From: Psychroserpens sp. SPM9
Lineage (GTDB): Bacteria > Bacteroidota > Bacteroidia > Flavobacteriales > Flavobacteriaceae
Assembly: GCF_025153525.1 (NCBI RefSeq)
Contig: NZ_JANZNR010000001.1
Span: 558,001-622,000, forward strand
Reading direction: 5' to 3'
DNA length: 64,000 nucleotides
Part shown: piece after piece, positions 1 to 8,782 of the stretch
Layout: every line of letters begins with the position of its first letter
Position numbering within the stretch: the stretch's first letter is position 1
Program-made: the position numbers and the translations under genes
Notes under the pieces: generated by a model
The model's input: only the letters and a program-made list of their open reading frames with translations
The model's database searches: none
What the model was told of the DNA's origin: nothing

Positions 1-1
1 T

Positions 2-769
2 TTAATGGTTGTTTCTGGTCAAGCAGTTGTACAACACGGTGCGCCAAGTGAAGATATCAACTTACCTTTTCAACCTGTTACTGGTAGCTTATTCTTTGCA
101 TTTGATATGACAGTGCAAAACCCAGGAGCTCCTATTGCTGGAACAGATAATGAGTACTTTGCACATTTTAAAGATGATGGATTTGGTTTCTTTGGTCGTT
201 TAGATATTGTCGCTCCTTCAGGTGGTGGTGATTATACTGTTGGTATTGCAACAGCTAATAGTACTGCAGAAGCTACTTGGGCAACAGATTTAACTTACGG
301 ATCAACTTACCGTATCACTGTAAAGTATGATCAAGATGCGAATATCGCTCAATTATGGGTCGATGCTGCTTTAGAAACAGATACATCTATTTCTGGTACT
401 GATGGAGATGATCCAGGAAACTCAATTGAATCATTCGCTTTAAGACAATCAGATTCTGCTGATAATGAAGGTATTCTTGTTGACAACTTAAGAATTACGC
501 AAACTTTTGCTGAAACTTTATCAACTCAGGAAGTTACTGCAGATACTTTCAAAGTATATCCTAACCCAACAGCAACAGGGTTTGTAAATATTGTTAGCGC
601 TAATAACGAAAATGTTGCCGTTACCGTTTATGATATTCTTGGAAAACAAGTTATCAATGAAACTTTAACTAATAACCGTGTGAATGTTTCTGCATTAAAC
701 ACTGGTGTTTACATCTTAAAGATTTCTCAAAATAATGCTTCAGTTACTAAAAAATTAGTGATCAAGTAA
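2..769 (+). CDS. T9SS type A sorting-domain protein, 3' part only
   Basis: The open frame runs in from the left edge, so the true start and signal peptide lie outside the window; the internal ATG at position 5 is probably not the start. The visible 254 residues begin with a beta-rich region of about 165 residues that resembles a concanavalin/LamG-like sandwich (many G, D and aromatic residues), a fold often found in carbohydrate-binding secreted proteins. They end in a sorting domain with the typical elements FKVYPNPTATGFVNI, YDILGK, LNTGVYILKI and a basic end KKLVIK. Such proteins cross the outer membrane through the type IX secretion system. The sorting-domain call is firm; the cargo function is unknown. 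Confidence 0.85.
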   Translation, partial: LMVVSGQAVVQHGAPSEDINLPFQPVTGSLFFAFDMTVQNPGAPIAGTDNEYFAHFKDDGFGFFGRLDIVAPSGGGDYTVGIATANSTAEATWATDLTYGSTYRITVKYDQDANIAQLWVDAALETDTSISGTDGDDPGNSIESFALRQSDSADNEGILVDNLRITQTFAETLSTQEVTADTFKVYPNPTATGFVNIVSANNENVAVTVYDILGKQVINETLTNNRVNVSALNTGVYILKISQNNASVTKKLVIK

Positions 770-789
770 GCTTTATATAACCGACTTTA

Positions 790-829
790 AAAAAGCGTCC
801 TGATACTCATTATCGGGACGCTTTTTTTA
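790..829 (+). terminator. Intrinsic terminator after the T9SS gene
   Basis: An inverted repeat (AAAAGCGTCCTGATA / TATCGGGACGCTTTT) with a 5-nt loop is followed by a T-run. It sits 20 nt after the stop codon. The stem resembles the one at 8783-8823. Its T-run leads directly into the -7 motif of the next gene. Confidence 0.85.
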
Positions 830-835
830 TTTTTG
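828..835 (+). promoter_or_regulatory. -7 promoter element TATTTTTG
   Basis: An exact match to the Bacteroidetes housekeeping -7 consensus TAnnTTTG. Only 5 nt separate it from the ATG at 841, so transcription would start at or next to the start codon (leaderless or nearly so). No clear -33 TTG is seen. Confidence 0.6.
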
Positions 836-840
836 CAGTC

Positions 841-1821
841 ATGATAAACACAGATTCTATATTTTCAATCGCATCAGAAGCAGACTTTAAAGCCTTGGCT
901 TTAGACATCTTTAAGTTTCAATTTGAAAATAACCCTGTTTATCGCTCGTTTTGTGATTTGCTTTACATTCATCCCAGTGATGTTAAGTGTATTGAAGCTA
1001 TTCCGTTTTTACCCATTCAGTTTTTTAAAAGCCATCAAATCCTGAGTTCTACAGATGAGATTAAAACCACCTTTTCCAGTAGTGGCACAACGGGTTCAGT
1101 AACGAGTAAACATCATGTTACCGATGTATCTATCTACGAGCAAAGTTTTCGAAAAGGATTCAATACTTTCTACGGAAACGTAAGTGATTATGTGATTCTG
1201 GCCTTACTACCTAATTACTTAGAACGTAAAGATTCTTCGCTTATTTATATGGTTAATGACCTGATTAAACAATCTAATCATGCTGAAAGCGGTTTTTACC
1301 TTGATACGATTCAGGAATTAAAAGAGCGACTTATCCAATTGGATGCGGAAGGAAAAAAAGTACTGCTCCTAGGGGTCTCATTTGCCTTATTAGATCTGGT
1401 TGAATTACATCAGTTTCATCTTAAAAACACAATCATAATGGAAACTGGCGGCATGAAAGGTCGCCGAAAAGAATTGGTTAGAGAGGAATTACATGCGATT
1501 TTAAAATCAGGGTTTGGGGTCTCTAAAATTCATAGTGAATACGGCATGACCGAACTATTAAGTCAGGCTTACTCACTAGGCAACGGAAGATTTAACTGCC
1601 CAAAATGGATGCGTATTCTCACGCGCGACCCTGAGGATGCTTTGAGCCTTCAAAAACCAACTAAAACCGGAGGCATTAATGTGATCGATTTAGCGAACAT
1701 CAATTCATGTGCTTTTATCGCTACTCAAGATTTAGGTCGTGTTTATGAGGACCACAGTTTTGAAATTATTGGCCGCTTCGACTCTAGTGATATTAGAGGT
1801 TGTAATTTAATGGTGTTGTAA
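841..1821 (+). CDS. LuxE/PaaK-family acyltransferase (acyl-protein synthetase-like)
   Basis: A 326-residue soluble protein of the LuxE / phenylacetate-CoA ligase-like group in the ANL adenylate-forming superfamily. The phosphate-binding loop is visible as TFSSSGTTGS near residue 80, and a GxxEYGMTE-like element (HSEYGMTELL) near residue 235 matches the family's adenylate motif. LuxE proteins activate fatty acids as acyl-AMP and pass them to a carrier or cysteine. No luxCDAB genes are nearby, so the bioluminescence role is not implied; the substrate is unknown. It is a single-gene unit between a terminator and a 426-bp gap. Confidence 0.75.
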   Translation: MINTDSIFSIASEADFKALALDIFKFQFENNPVYRSFCDLLYIHPSDVKCIEAIPFLPIQFFKSHQILSSTDEIKTTFSSSGTTGSVTSKHHVTDVSIYEQSFRKGFNTFYGNVSDYVILALLPNYLERKDSSLIYMVNDLIKQSNHAESGFYLDTIQELKERLIQLDAEGKKVLLLGVSFALLDLVELHQFHLKNTIIMETGGMKGRRKELVREELHAILKSGFGVSKIHSEYGMTELLSQAYSLGNGRFNCPKWMRILTRDPEDALSLQKPTKTGGINVIDLANINSCAFIATQDLGRVYEDHSFEIIGRFDSSDIRGCNLMVL

Positions 1822-2247
1822 ACTTTGTCGTTTAAAGCTTGATTAAAACACTATAAAAACTAAAATATCTTGTTTACATTTAGACTTAAACGATTACCAT
1901 ACATACTAAGTGTCTAGGTATCAATCCCAAAAAACCTTCGAAATTAAAGACTAAAAAGTTGTATTGATTCTACAATTCTGGGTTTAACAATACATTAACG
2001 TCATGGAAGAAACATCATGTGAAAGGTTTACAAAGTAAAGCCGACCAACATTGGGAAGCTATGAATTTAAACTAATAGTTTAGAGTTCTATGAAAAAGAA
2101 GGATTAGCTTCTATAATAATAGTTGATTGGTTAATGTTAAACGTCCCGTGATTACGGGACGTTTTTCTTTTATATAAAATAACATTAGTGTTTTGAAACC
2201 CGTTCAGAATGACGATACAGTTAGGTTAAAACAAGGCAACTATTCAT
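1822..2247. other. 426-bp intergenic region with a gene-like remnant and repeat fragment
   Basis: No convincing gene is present. A short open stretch at 1968-2075 (+) reads WKKHHVKGLQSKADQHWEAM near its end and has protein-like composition, but it has no start codon; it may be the tail of a decayed gene or chance. A strong hairpin follows at 2139-2166. Bases 2195-2215 (GAAACCCGTTCAGAATGACGA) match one arm of the palindromic repeat found inside leuS. Confidence 0.4.
2139..2166 (+). terminator. Intrinsic terminator, plus-strand orientation
   Basis: AACGTCCCGT / ACGGGACGTT with a 4-nt loop, followed by TTTCTTTT. It lies about 320 nt beyond the acyltransferase stop, so either that transcript has a long 3' region or a short unrecognised transcript ends here. 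Confidence 0.7.
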
Positions 2248-3552
2248 CTAAGACACCTTTATAATGTACGTGTTTTTCTTTCCTTTGTTTAAAATGATAT
2301 ATTTATCATTAATTAAATCATCAGACGATAACTGGTAATCTTCAGTCACCTTTTCTTTATTCACAGACACGGCATTTTCTTTAAGTGCACGTCGTGCTTC
2401 GCTGTTAGAAGCTAAAAAATTTGTTTGAGCAGCCAAAGCGCCAATCATATCCAATTGAGACAAATCTGCCAACGCTATTTCGGCTTGAGGCACACCTTCA
2501 AATACATCTAAAAAGGTAGTTTCATCGAGTGTTTTGATATCGGCCTTAAAGGTTTTACTAAACAAAATGTTTGATGCCTTTTTTGCATTTTCAAATTCTT
2601 CTTGTGAATGAACTAGCTTAGTTACTTCTTCGGCCAATTGTTTTTGTAACTTTTTAAAACCTCTATTTTCATTGTGCTCTGCTATTAGAGCGTCTACAGT
2701 ATTTTTATCTAAAAATGTAAAAATTTTAATATACTTTTCAGCATCCTCATCACTAGTGTTTAACCAAAACTGGTAGAATTTGTAAACCGATGTTTTTTCT
2801 GCATCAAGCCAAACATTACCGCCTTCACTTTTACCAAACTTTGAGCCATCTGCTTTTGTGATTAACGGACACGTCATAGCGTAGGCTTTGGCCTCCTCTC
2901 CAACATTCATTCGTCGTACAAGCTCTGTTCCCGTCGTAATATTTCCCCATTGATCGCTACCTCCCATTTGCAATAAGCAATTGTAGGATTTGTGCAAATG
3001 GTAAAAATCATAACCCTGAATTAATTGGTAAGTAAACTCTGTAAAAGACATTCCAACATTACCTTCTTCTCCACTTAAACGCTTCTTTACCGAATCTTTA
3101 GCCATCATGTAATTTACGGTAATTCGTTTACCCACATCACGTGCAAATTCTATGAATGAAAACGTTTTCATCCAGTCGTAATTATTGACTAAAATTGGAG
3201 CATTTTGCGCTTCCGAAGAAAAATCTAAAAATCGAGCCAATGTCTTTTTTATACCTGCAACATTATGATTCAAAGTGGCTTCATCTAACAAATTACGCTC
3301 ATCACTTTTCCCTGAAGGATCACCAATCATTCCGGTTGCACCACCTACTAAAGCAATAGGCTTATGTCCTGCCTTTTCCAAATGCATTAATAAAATAATA
3401 GGAACCAAACTACCTATATGTAAGGAGTCTGATGTTGGATCAAACCCAATATACGCTGTGGTCATCTCTTTTTGCAATTGTGCTTCTGTTCCGGGCATGA
3501 TATCGTGTACCATGCCTCGCCACGTTAATTCTTCTACTAAATTATAGTTCAT
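2248..3552 (-). CDS. tyrS: Tyrosine--tRNA ligase
   Basis: A class I aminoacyl-tRNA synthetase of 434 residues that charges tRNA-Tyr. The HIGH-type signature is HIGS at residues 45-48 within [13 protein letters not shown], and the KMSKS-type loop is KFGKS at 238-242, both as usual in bacterial TyrRS. The tyrosine-binding [10 protein letters not shown] stretch lies near residue 195-204, and an S4-like RNA-binding domain forms the C-terminus. The length is normal. The gene is divergent from the epimerase gene, and a -7 element lies 27 nt upstream of the ATG. Confidence 0.97.
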   Translation of the reverse strand: MNYNLVEELTWRGMVHDIMPGTEAQLQKEMTTAYIGFDPTSDSLHIGSLVPIILLMHLEKAGHKPIALVGGATGMIGDPSGKSDERNLLDEATLNHNVAGIKKTLARFLDFSSEAQNAPILVNNYDWMKTFSFIEFARDVGKRITVNYMMAKDSVKKRLSGEEGNVGMSFTEFTYQLIQGYDFYHLHKSYNCLLQMGGSDQWGNITTGTELVRRMNVGEEAKAYAMTCPLITKADGSKFGKSEGGNVWLDAEKTSVYKFYQFWLNTSDEDAEKYIKIFTFLDKNTVDALIAEHNENRGFKKLQKQLAEEVTKLVHSQEEFENAKKASNILFSKTFKADIKTLDETTFLDVFEGVPQAEIALADLSQLDMIGALAAQTNFLASNSEARRALKENAVSVNKEKVTEDYQLSSDDLINDKYIILNKGKKNTYIIKVS

Positions 3553-3578
3553 TTTTTGAGTATTAATCTAAAGTGCAG

Positions 3579-3586
3579 CAAAGATA
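3579..3586 (-). promoter_or_regulatory. -7 promoter element of tyrS (TATCTTTG)
   Basis: Exact TAnnTTTG match on the minus strand, giving a leader of about 20 nt for tyrS. It faces away from the plus-strand promoter at 3628-3635, so the two genes share an 87-bp divergent control region. Confidence 0.6.
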
Positions 3587-3627
3587 TGTTTATCAAACAA
3601 AAGAGAAAAGCGAATACCAAAAAAGAC

Positions 3628-3635
3628 TATTTTTG
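3628..3635 (+). promoter_or_regulatory. -7 promoter element TATTTTTG
   Basis: Exact TAnnTTTG match, 4 nt before the ATG at 3640. It supports 3640 as the true start, because an upstream in-frame start at 3556 would precede the promoter. Confidence 0.6.
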
Positions 3636-3639
3636 TTTT

Positions 3640-4656
3640 ATGATTTTAGTTACAGGAGGTACCGGTTTAGTTGGGTCACATTTATTGTTCAAATTAGTGA
3701 GCAATAACCAAGCTGTTAGAGCCATATACAGACGACCTCATAAATTAGAATTTGTTAAACAAGTGTTTGCTTATTACACACATGATGTTGAAAGCTTATA
3801 CCGTAAAATTGAATGGGTAGAAGCTCATATTAATGATATTCCGGCTCTGGAAGTGGCTTTTAAAAACATCACTCATGTATACCATTGTGCAGCTTTTATC
3901 AGTTTTGAACCTGATAAATATCATGAACTTCGGAAAGTCAACATCAAAGGCACCGCAAATATTGTTAACCTTTGTATTTCTAACGCGATTGAAAAATTAT
4001 GCTATGTGAGTTCCATCGCTGCTATTGGGCATGAACCTGATTCTGATAAACCCATCACCGAAACAACGGAATGGAATCCCGAACGTGATCACAGCGTTTA
4101 TGCGATTACAAAATATGGTGCCGAGTTGGAAGTTTGGCGTGGAACCCAAGAAGGTGTTCCTGCTGTTATAGCAAATCCCGGAATAATTTTAGGACCCGGA
4201 TTTTGGAAAGGTGGCGGCAGTGGTAGCTTATTTAGACAAATTCACAAAGGTCTAAACTATTATGCTAGAGGCACATCGGCTTATGTCGACGTATGGGATG
4301 TTGTCGATATTATGGTAAGTCTTATGAATTCTGAGATTAAAAATGAACGCTACATCTTAATTTCTGAAAACCTCTCATTTAAAACCTTTCAAGAAAAAGT
4401 GGCTAAAGCGCTCCATGTAAAGCCTGCAACTAAAGAAGCTACACCACTTCTATTAGCTTTGGCCTGGCGTTTGGACTGGCTAAATCATAAACTTTTGGGT
4501 AAACGCAGAAAATTATCAAAGCAATTAGCTACATCTATCACTACGCAAACGGTTTATGACCATTCTAAAATAAAATCAGATTTAGGTATTGCGTTCAACC
4601 CAGTAGATGAATCGATTGTAAAGGTTTCTAAATTTTATTTAGAGTCGTCTGGATAG
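3640..4656 (+). CDS. NAD-dependent epimerase/dehydratase (extended SDR)
   Basis: An extended short-chain dehydrogenase/reductase of 338 residues. The Rossmann motif TGGTGLVGSH starts at residue 5 and the catalytic Tyr-Lys pair is in YAITKYGAE. Members modify nucleotide sugars or reduce related carbonyls; the substrate cannot be read from the sequence. The start at 3640 is chosen because the Rossmann motif follows at once, as in the family, and because a promoter element lies just before it; an earlier in-frame ATG would add 28 unlike residues. Its last 22 bases overlap the end of the convergent DUF4296 gene. Confidence 0.85.
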   Translation: MILVTGGTGLVGSHLLFKLVSNNQAVRAIYRRPHKLEFVKQVFAYYTHDVESLYRKIEWVEAHINDIPALEVAFKNITHVYHCAAFISFEPDKYHELRKVNIKGTANIVNLCISNAIEKLCYVSSIAAIGHEPDSDKPITETTEWNPERDHSVYAITKYGAELEVWRGTQEGVPAVIANPGIILGPGFWKGGGSGSLFRQIHKGLNYYARGTSAYVDVWDVVDIMVSLMNSEIKNERYILISENLSFKTFQEKVAKALHVKPATKEATPLLLALAWRLDWLNHKLLGKRRKLSKQLATSITTQTVYDHSKIKSDLGIAFNPVDESIVKVSKFYLESSG

Positions 4657-5111
4657 TCTTTATACTCTAAGCGTTTTAAGAGTTTCGTTGTATCCTTTTT
4701 GTTGGTATTAATAGTAGTGCTTAGTTTTTTTATGGAATCTCTTATTTCCAGTTTTCGTTTTTCGTTAGCGTCAATACGTTTTTGATATTTCTCTTTATCA
4801 GCATTGATACGTTGCTCAACTTTAGACAAGATTACTTCATATTCTTCAACATAAAATCCATAATAAGCATTACTTTGAGCAAACTGTAAGCTATCTATTT
4901 TGTATTTGTTAAAAACATAATCTTGAGGAAAAACACCTTGATTTTCTAAAATACTTTTACTTGAACCTTTCGCTGCATTTAAGATAAAAACATCATATAA
5001 GATGTCTACCATTTTATCTTTGGAAATGAGATTCTCTGGCTTTTCAGGTTTTTCGTAAGTACTACAACCTAAAAAAGCTATCAGCATTAAAAAAAGGACA
5101 AAAGCTCTCAT
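4635..5111 (-). CDS. DUF4296 domain-containing lipoprotein
   Basis: A 158-residue protein with a lipoprotein signal (lipobox LIAFLGC, Cys16). The DUF4296 region follows (MVDILYDVFILNAAK near residue 35), and the C-terminal half is a charged, probably helical K/E/R-rich segment. The function of DUF4296 is unknown; it occurs mainly in Bacteroidota. The ATG overlaps the stop of the dihydroorotase gene by 1 nt (TAATG), which suggests translational coupling as the last gene of a three-gene operon. Its 3' end overlaps the convergent epimerase gene. Confidence 0.85.
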   Translation of the reverse strand: MRAFVLFLMLIAFLGCSTYEKPEKPENLISKDKMVDILYDVFILNAAKGSSKSILENQGVFPQDYVFNKYKIDSLQFAQSNAYYGFYVEEYEVILSKVEQRINADKEKYQKRIDANEKRKLEIRDSIKKLSTTINTNKKDTTKLLKRLEYKDYPDDSK

Positions 5112-6457
5112 TATCTATTAAACGTTAATCGTTTAGCTGCTTTAACATCTAAAACTTTAAAATTATTATACACTAAAGTACCATTTAATAAGGTATGTGT
5201 AATTCTCGATTTAAATGTTGTGCCTTCAAATGGTGACCATCCGCATTTGTACAAGATATTTTCTTTTTTTACCGACCACGGACTGTTAATATCTACAATA
5301 ACCAAATCGGCATAATAACCTTCTCTAATATAACCTCGTTTTTCAACCTGAAATAATATGGAAGGATTATGCGCCATCTTTTCGGCTATTTTAGGGAGTG
5401 AAATTTTATCTCTATGGTACATTTCAATCATAGCGACAAGTGCATGTTGAACCAATGGGCCTCCTGAAGGGGCTTTGGTGTACACATTGTTTTTTTCTTC
5501 TAAGGTATGAGGTGCGTGATCGGTCGCAATGACGTCAATGCGGTCGTCTAATAACGCTTTCCAGAGTTGCTCTCTATCTTTAGCCGTTTTAACCGCAGGA
5601 TTCCATTTGATATGCGTTCCTTTTTTGGCATAATCTTCGTCGCTAAACCAAAGGTGATGTACACAAACTTCGGCTGTGATTTTTTTATCTTTTAACGGAA
5701 TTTTATTGCTAAACAGTTGTGTTTCTTTTCCTGTAGACAAATGAAACACATGCAATCGCGCTCCTGTTTTTTTAGCCAGCTCAATAGCTTTAGATGATGA
5801 TAAATAACAAGCCTCCTCACTTCTTATGATAGGATGCTTCTCCATAGGAATATCGTCGCCAAACTCTTCAATATGCGCTTTCATGTTCTTTCTGATGGTG
5901 GCTTCATCTTCACAATGTACCGATATTACCATATTGGTACTACTGAAAATCTTTTCGATAACCTTAGGATCATCAACAAGCATATTTCCTGTAGAAGAGC
6001 CTAAAAACAATTTTAATCCGGCAACTGTTTTTGGGTTGACCTTTAAAATTTCATCTAAATTGTCATTGGTACCACCAAACATAAAGGAGTAGTTTGCATA
6101 AGAGGTATTGGCAGCAATATCAAACTTTTCTTCCAATTTATCGACAGTAGTCGTTTGCGGATTAGTGTTTGGCATTTCAATGAAAGACGTAATTCCTCCA
6201 GCTAAAGCAGCTCGTGATTCGGTTTCTATGCTTGCCTTATGAGTTAATCCTGGTTCTCTAAAGTGTACCTGATCGTCAATACAGCCTGGAAACACGTAAT
6301 TTCCTTCGGCATCAATAATTGTAACATCGGCAGATTTAGCACTAATAGAATCTGATACTTCTTTAATGTACTCGCCTTCAATTAATATATCGCCTTCTGT
6401 AACCTTACCTTCGTTTACAATTTTGGCATTTTTAATAAGTATGGTTTTGTTTTGCAT
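5111..6457 (-). CDS. Dihydroorotase
   Basis: A 448-residue amidohydrolase-superfamily protein; dihydroorotase closes carbamoyl-aspartate to dihydroorotate in pyrimidine synthesis. Recognisable parts are VHFREPGLTHK (residues 64-74), the lysine expected to be carboxylated in GLKLFLGSSTG (K149), VHCEDE, and ATDHAPHT with the catalytic Asp. The first His of the usual HxH zinc pair is Gln here (DDQVHF, Q63). I recall this substitution in Bacteroidota relatives, so it is probably not a lesion. The gene is directly abutted by the glycosyltransferase upstream (stop and start adjacent) and overlaps DUF4296 downstream. Confidence 0.88.
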   Translation of the reverse strand: MQNKTILIKNAKIVNEGKVTEGDILIEGEYIKEVSDSISAKSADVTIIDAEGNYVFPGCIDDQVHFREPGLTHKASIETESRAALAGGITSFIEMPNTNPQTTTVDKLEEKFDIAANTSYANYSFMFGGTNDNLDEILKVNPKTVAGLKLFLGSSTGNMLVDDPKVIEKIFSSTNMVISVHCEDEATIRKNMKAHIEEFGDDIPMEKHPIIRSEEACYLSSSKAIELAKKTGARLHVFHLSTGKETQLFSNKIPLKDKKITAEVCVHHLWFSDEDYAKKGTHIKWNPAVKTAKDREQLWKALLDDRIDVIATDHAPHTLEEKNNVYTKAPSGGPLVQHALVAMIEMYHRDKISLPKIAEKMAHNPSILFQVEKRGYIREGYYADLVIVDINSPWSVKKENILYKCGWSPFEGTTFKSRITHTLLNGTLVYNNFKVLDVKAAKRLTFNR

Positions 6458-7180
6458 TTATTTAGCAAATAAGCTTTTTAATTTCATATTAATAACTCCA
6501 AAAATAGCTTCAGAAATAATACTGCCACTCATTTTTGATTTTCCTTTAGTTCGATCGGTAAAAATCACAGGGACTTCTACAATTTTAAACTGTTTTAGAT
6601 AGGCTTTAAATTTCATTTCAATTTGAAAAGCATAACCCACAAACTTGATATCGTTAAGGTTTATTGTTTCCAAAACTTTTCGTTTGTAACACACAAAGCC
6701 AGCTGTCGTGTCACAAATTTTCATTCGGGTAATTAACCGCACATACTTAGAAGCACCATAGGATAATAATATTCTACTCATTGGCCAATTAACCACATTT
6801 ACACCATCCACATATCGCGAACCAATAGATAAATCGGCACCTTCAATTGCACAAGCATTGTAAAGATAAATAAGATCGTTAGGATCATGAGAAAAATCGG
6901 CATCCATTTCAAAAATATAGTCGTAATCTTTTTCTAAGCACCATTTAAATCCTTCAATATAAGCCGTTCCTAAACCTGTTTTCTTTAGACGTGATAACAA
7001 ATGGAGTCGGTTTTTAAATTCAGTTTGTAAGCTTTTAACTTTCGTTCCCGTTCCATCTGGAGAATTATCATCAACTACCAAAACATCAAAAGCTTTGTCT
7101 TGCATAAAAACAGCTCTTATAATAGCTTCGATGTTTTCGATTTCATTATAAGTTGGTATGATGACAATAGCATCCTGCAT
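6458..7180 (-). CDS. Polyprenol monophosphomannose synthase-like glycosyltransferase (GT2)
   Basis: A 240-residue family 2 glycosyltransferase. IIPTYNEIENIE at the N-terminus, VDDNSPDGTG near residue 35 and EMDADFSHDPNDL near residue 90 (DxD-type metal site) are typical of dolichyl/polyprenyl-phosphate mannosyl transferases, which move a sugar from a nucleotide donor to a lipid phosphate at the inner membrane. No C-terminal membrane domain is present, as in the short DPM1-like form. First gene of a three-gene operon with dihydroorotase and DUF4296; this order looks familiar from other Flavobacteriia. Confidence 0.88.
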   Translation of the reverse strand: MQDAIVIIPTYNEIENIEAIIRAVFMQDKAFDVLVVDDNSPDGTGTKVKSLQTEFKNRLHLLSRLKKTGLGTAYIEGFKWCLEKDYDYIFEMDADFSHDPNDLIYLYNACAIEGADLSIGSRYVDGVNVVNWPMSRILLSYGASKYVRLITRMKICDTTAGFVCYKRKVLETINLNDIKFVGYAFQIEMKFKAYLKQFKIVEVPVIFTDRTKGKSKMSGSIISEAIFGVINMKLKSLFAK

Positions 7181-7215
7181 GGTTTATTTTATTCGCTTTT
7201 TTTGTTAGTAAGAAG

Positions 7216-7223
7216 CAAAAGTA
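7216..7223 (-). promoter_or_regulatory. -7 promoter element TACTTTTG
   Basis: Exact TAnnTTTG match on the minus strand 35 nt upstream of the glycosyltransferase ATG; it probably drives the three-gene operon. Confidence 0.55.
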
Positions 7224-7343
7224 AGTGTTTTATCGTTTAAAAGTAAGTGTTAAATTCATAAACAATGTTAATCTTATAAGGTCACTTTTAAGTTGTTAAA
7301 AATTAGGTATAAAATCATCAAATATTCTTTATAATTTTACACC

Positions 7344-7997
7344 ATGCTAAGAGAGGTTATTTCTAATGATTGGTTTACACTGTTTCTAATACTCGGATTG
7401 CTTTGTATTACGTTATCTAAATATGTATTTGCGCATCGTTTTAAAGATTTTTTAGCGGTAATTGGCAATTCAAAATATTTAAAGATCTATGCCAGAGAGC
7501 AAAAGTTTATTGACAAATTTGATGCCTTGCTCTTTTTTAATCTTATTATTTCGGTTTCCATTTTTGCTTATATCTGTTACTCAACTTTAGTACATCCTTC
7601 AGAATTTCAGCTTCATCAGTTTTTTAAATTGTTATTTGGTGTTGGTGTTTTATTTTTAATAAAAGTTTTACTAGAACGTTTAATAGGCAGTTTGTTTGAT
7701 ATTGATGAGCTTATTGATGCTTATTTATTTCAGAAAACCACATTTAAAAATTATACTGGTTTTATTTTATTTCCTGTTAATTGTATTTTAATCTACAGTT
7801 TAAATCCTACTAAACCTGTTATTTATGGTGTTATCGGACTTATAATTCTCATTAACTTAGTTGGATTTATTTCTTCGTTTAAGAATCATCAAAAATTACT
7901 TTTAAATAACATATTCTATTTTATTTTGTATCTTTGCGCACTTGAAATTGGACCCTATCTGATTTTATATAAGTTAATTAAAGATTTCAACGCTTAA
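7344..7997 (+). CDS. DUF4271 domain-containing integral membrane protein
   Basis: A 217-residue protein with about six hydrophobic helices (for example FTLFLILGLLCITL near residue 11 and the stretches around residues 60, 85, 130 and 155) and few charged loops. It fits DUF4271, an uncharacterised membrane family of Bacteroidota. The uroporphyrinogen-III synthase gene begins 15 nt downstream, and this pairing is common in the family, but no link to heme has been shown that I can cite. A TAATTTTA sequence just before the ATG resembles a weak -7 element. Confidence 0.8.
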   Translation: MLREVISNDWFTLFLILGLLCITLSKYVFAHRFKDFLAVIGNSKYLKIYAREQKFIDKFDALLFFNLIISVSIFAYICYSTLVHPSEFQLHQFFKLLFGVGVLFLIKVLLERLIGSLFDIDELIDAYLFQKTTFKNYTGFILFPVNCILIYSLNPTKPVIYGVIGLIILINLVGFISSFKNHQKLLLNNIFYFILYLCALEIGPYLILYKLIKDFNA

Positions 7998-8012
7998 AAC
8001 AGTTTAAGTAAT

Positions 8013-8765
8013 ATGACGAAAGTGAAAACCATTTTAGTATCTCAACCAGAACCTAAAATAGAAAATTCGCCTTACTTTGATCTTCAAGAAAAGCAAAAAG
8101 TAAAAATAGATTTCAGACCGTTTATTCATGTTGAAGGTGTAGAAGCCAAAGATATTAGACAACAAAAAGTTGATCTTTCTAATTATACGGCTATTATACT
8201 AACAAGTAGAAACTCTGTCGATCATTTTTTTAGAGTTGCTGAAGAAATGCGCTTTAAAGTTCCAGATACGATGAAATATTTTTGTCAGTCTGAAGCAGTC
8301 GCTTATTATCTTCAAAAATACGTAGTTTACAGAAAACGTAAAATTTACGTTGGAAAACGCTTATTTGCAGACTTATCGCCTTTAATTAAAAAATATAAAG
8401 ACGAAAGTTTCTTATTACCTACAACAGACAAACTTAAACCAGAAGTTCCTGAAATTTTAAATAATTTGGGCGTTAAATGGAAGCAAGCTGTATTTTATAA
8501 AACAGTGATTAGTGATTTATCTGATTTAGCAAATGTATACTATGATATATTAGTGTTTTTCAGCCCTTCAGGTATTGAATCGTTATTTCATAATTTCCCA
8601 GAGTTTAAACAAAACAATACACGTATAGCCGTTTTTGGAAATACAACTATAAAAGCAGTAGAATCTCATGGATTACGGGTTGATATTGCTGCACCAACTC
8701 CTGAAACGCCATCAATGACTATGGCTTTAGAAAAATACATCGATAAAGTCAATAAGGGCAAATAG
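8013..8765 (+). CDS. Uroporphyrinogen-III synthase family protein
   Basis: A 250-residue HemD-like protein. HemD cyclises hydroxymethylbilane to uroporphyrinogen III in tetrapyrrole synthesis. The two-lobe pattern is visible: YTAIILTSRNSVDHFF in the first lobe, and DILVFFSPSGIESLF followed by IAVFGNTTIKAVESHG in the second, ending in PTPETPSMTMALEKYI. Sequence identity in this family is always low, so the call rests on these spaced motifs. It is co-transcribed with DUF4271 and ends at a perfect bidirectional terminator. Other heme genes are not nearby. Confidence 0.82.
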   Translation: MTKVKTILVSQPEPKIENSPYFDLQEKQKVKIDFRPFIHVEGVEAKDIRQQKVDLSNYTAIILTSRNSVDHFFRVAEEMRFKVPDTMKYFCQSEAVAYYLQKYVVYRKRKIYVGKRLFADLSPLIKKYKDESFLLPTTDKLKPEVPEILNNLGVKWKQAVFYKTVISDLSDLANVYYDILVFFSPSGIESLFHNFPEFKQNNTRIAVFGNTTIKAVESHGLRVDIAAPTPETPSMTMALEKYIDKVNKGK

Positions 8766-8782
8766 TTCGCCTTAAAGTTTAT

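Noticed and set aside
3556-3639. N-terminal extension of the epimerase
   Set aside because: It would start before the -7 element at 3628-3635 and add 28 residues before a Rossmann motif that should be near the N-terminus.
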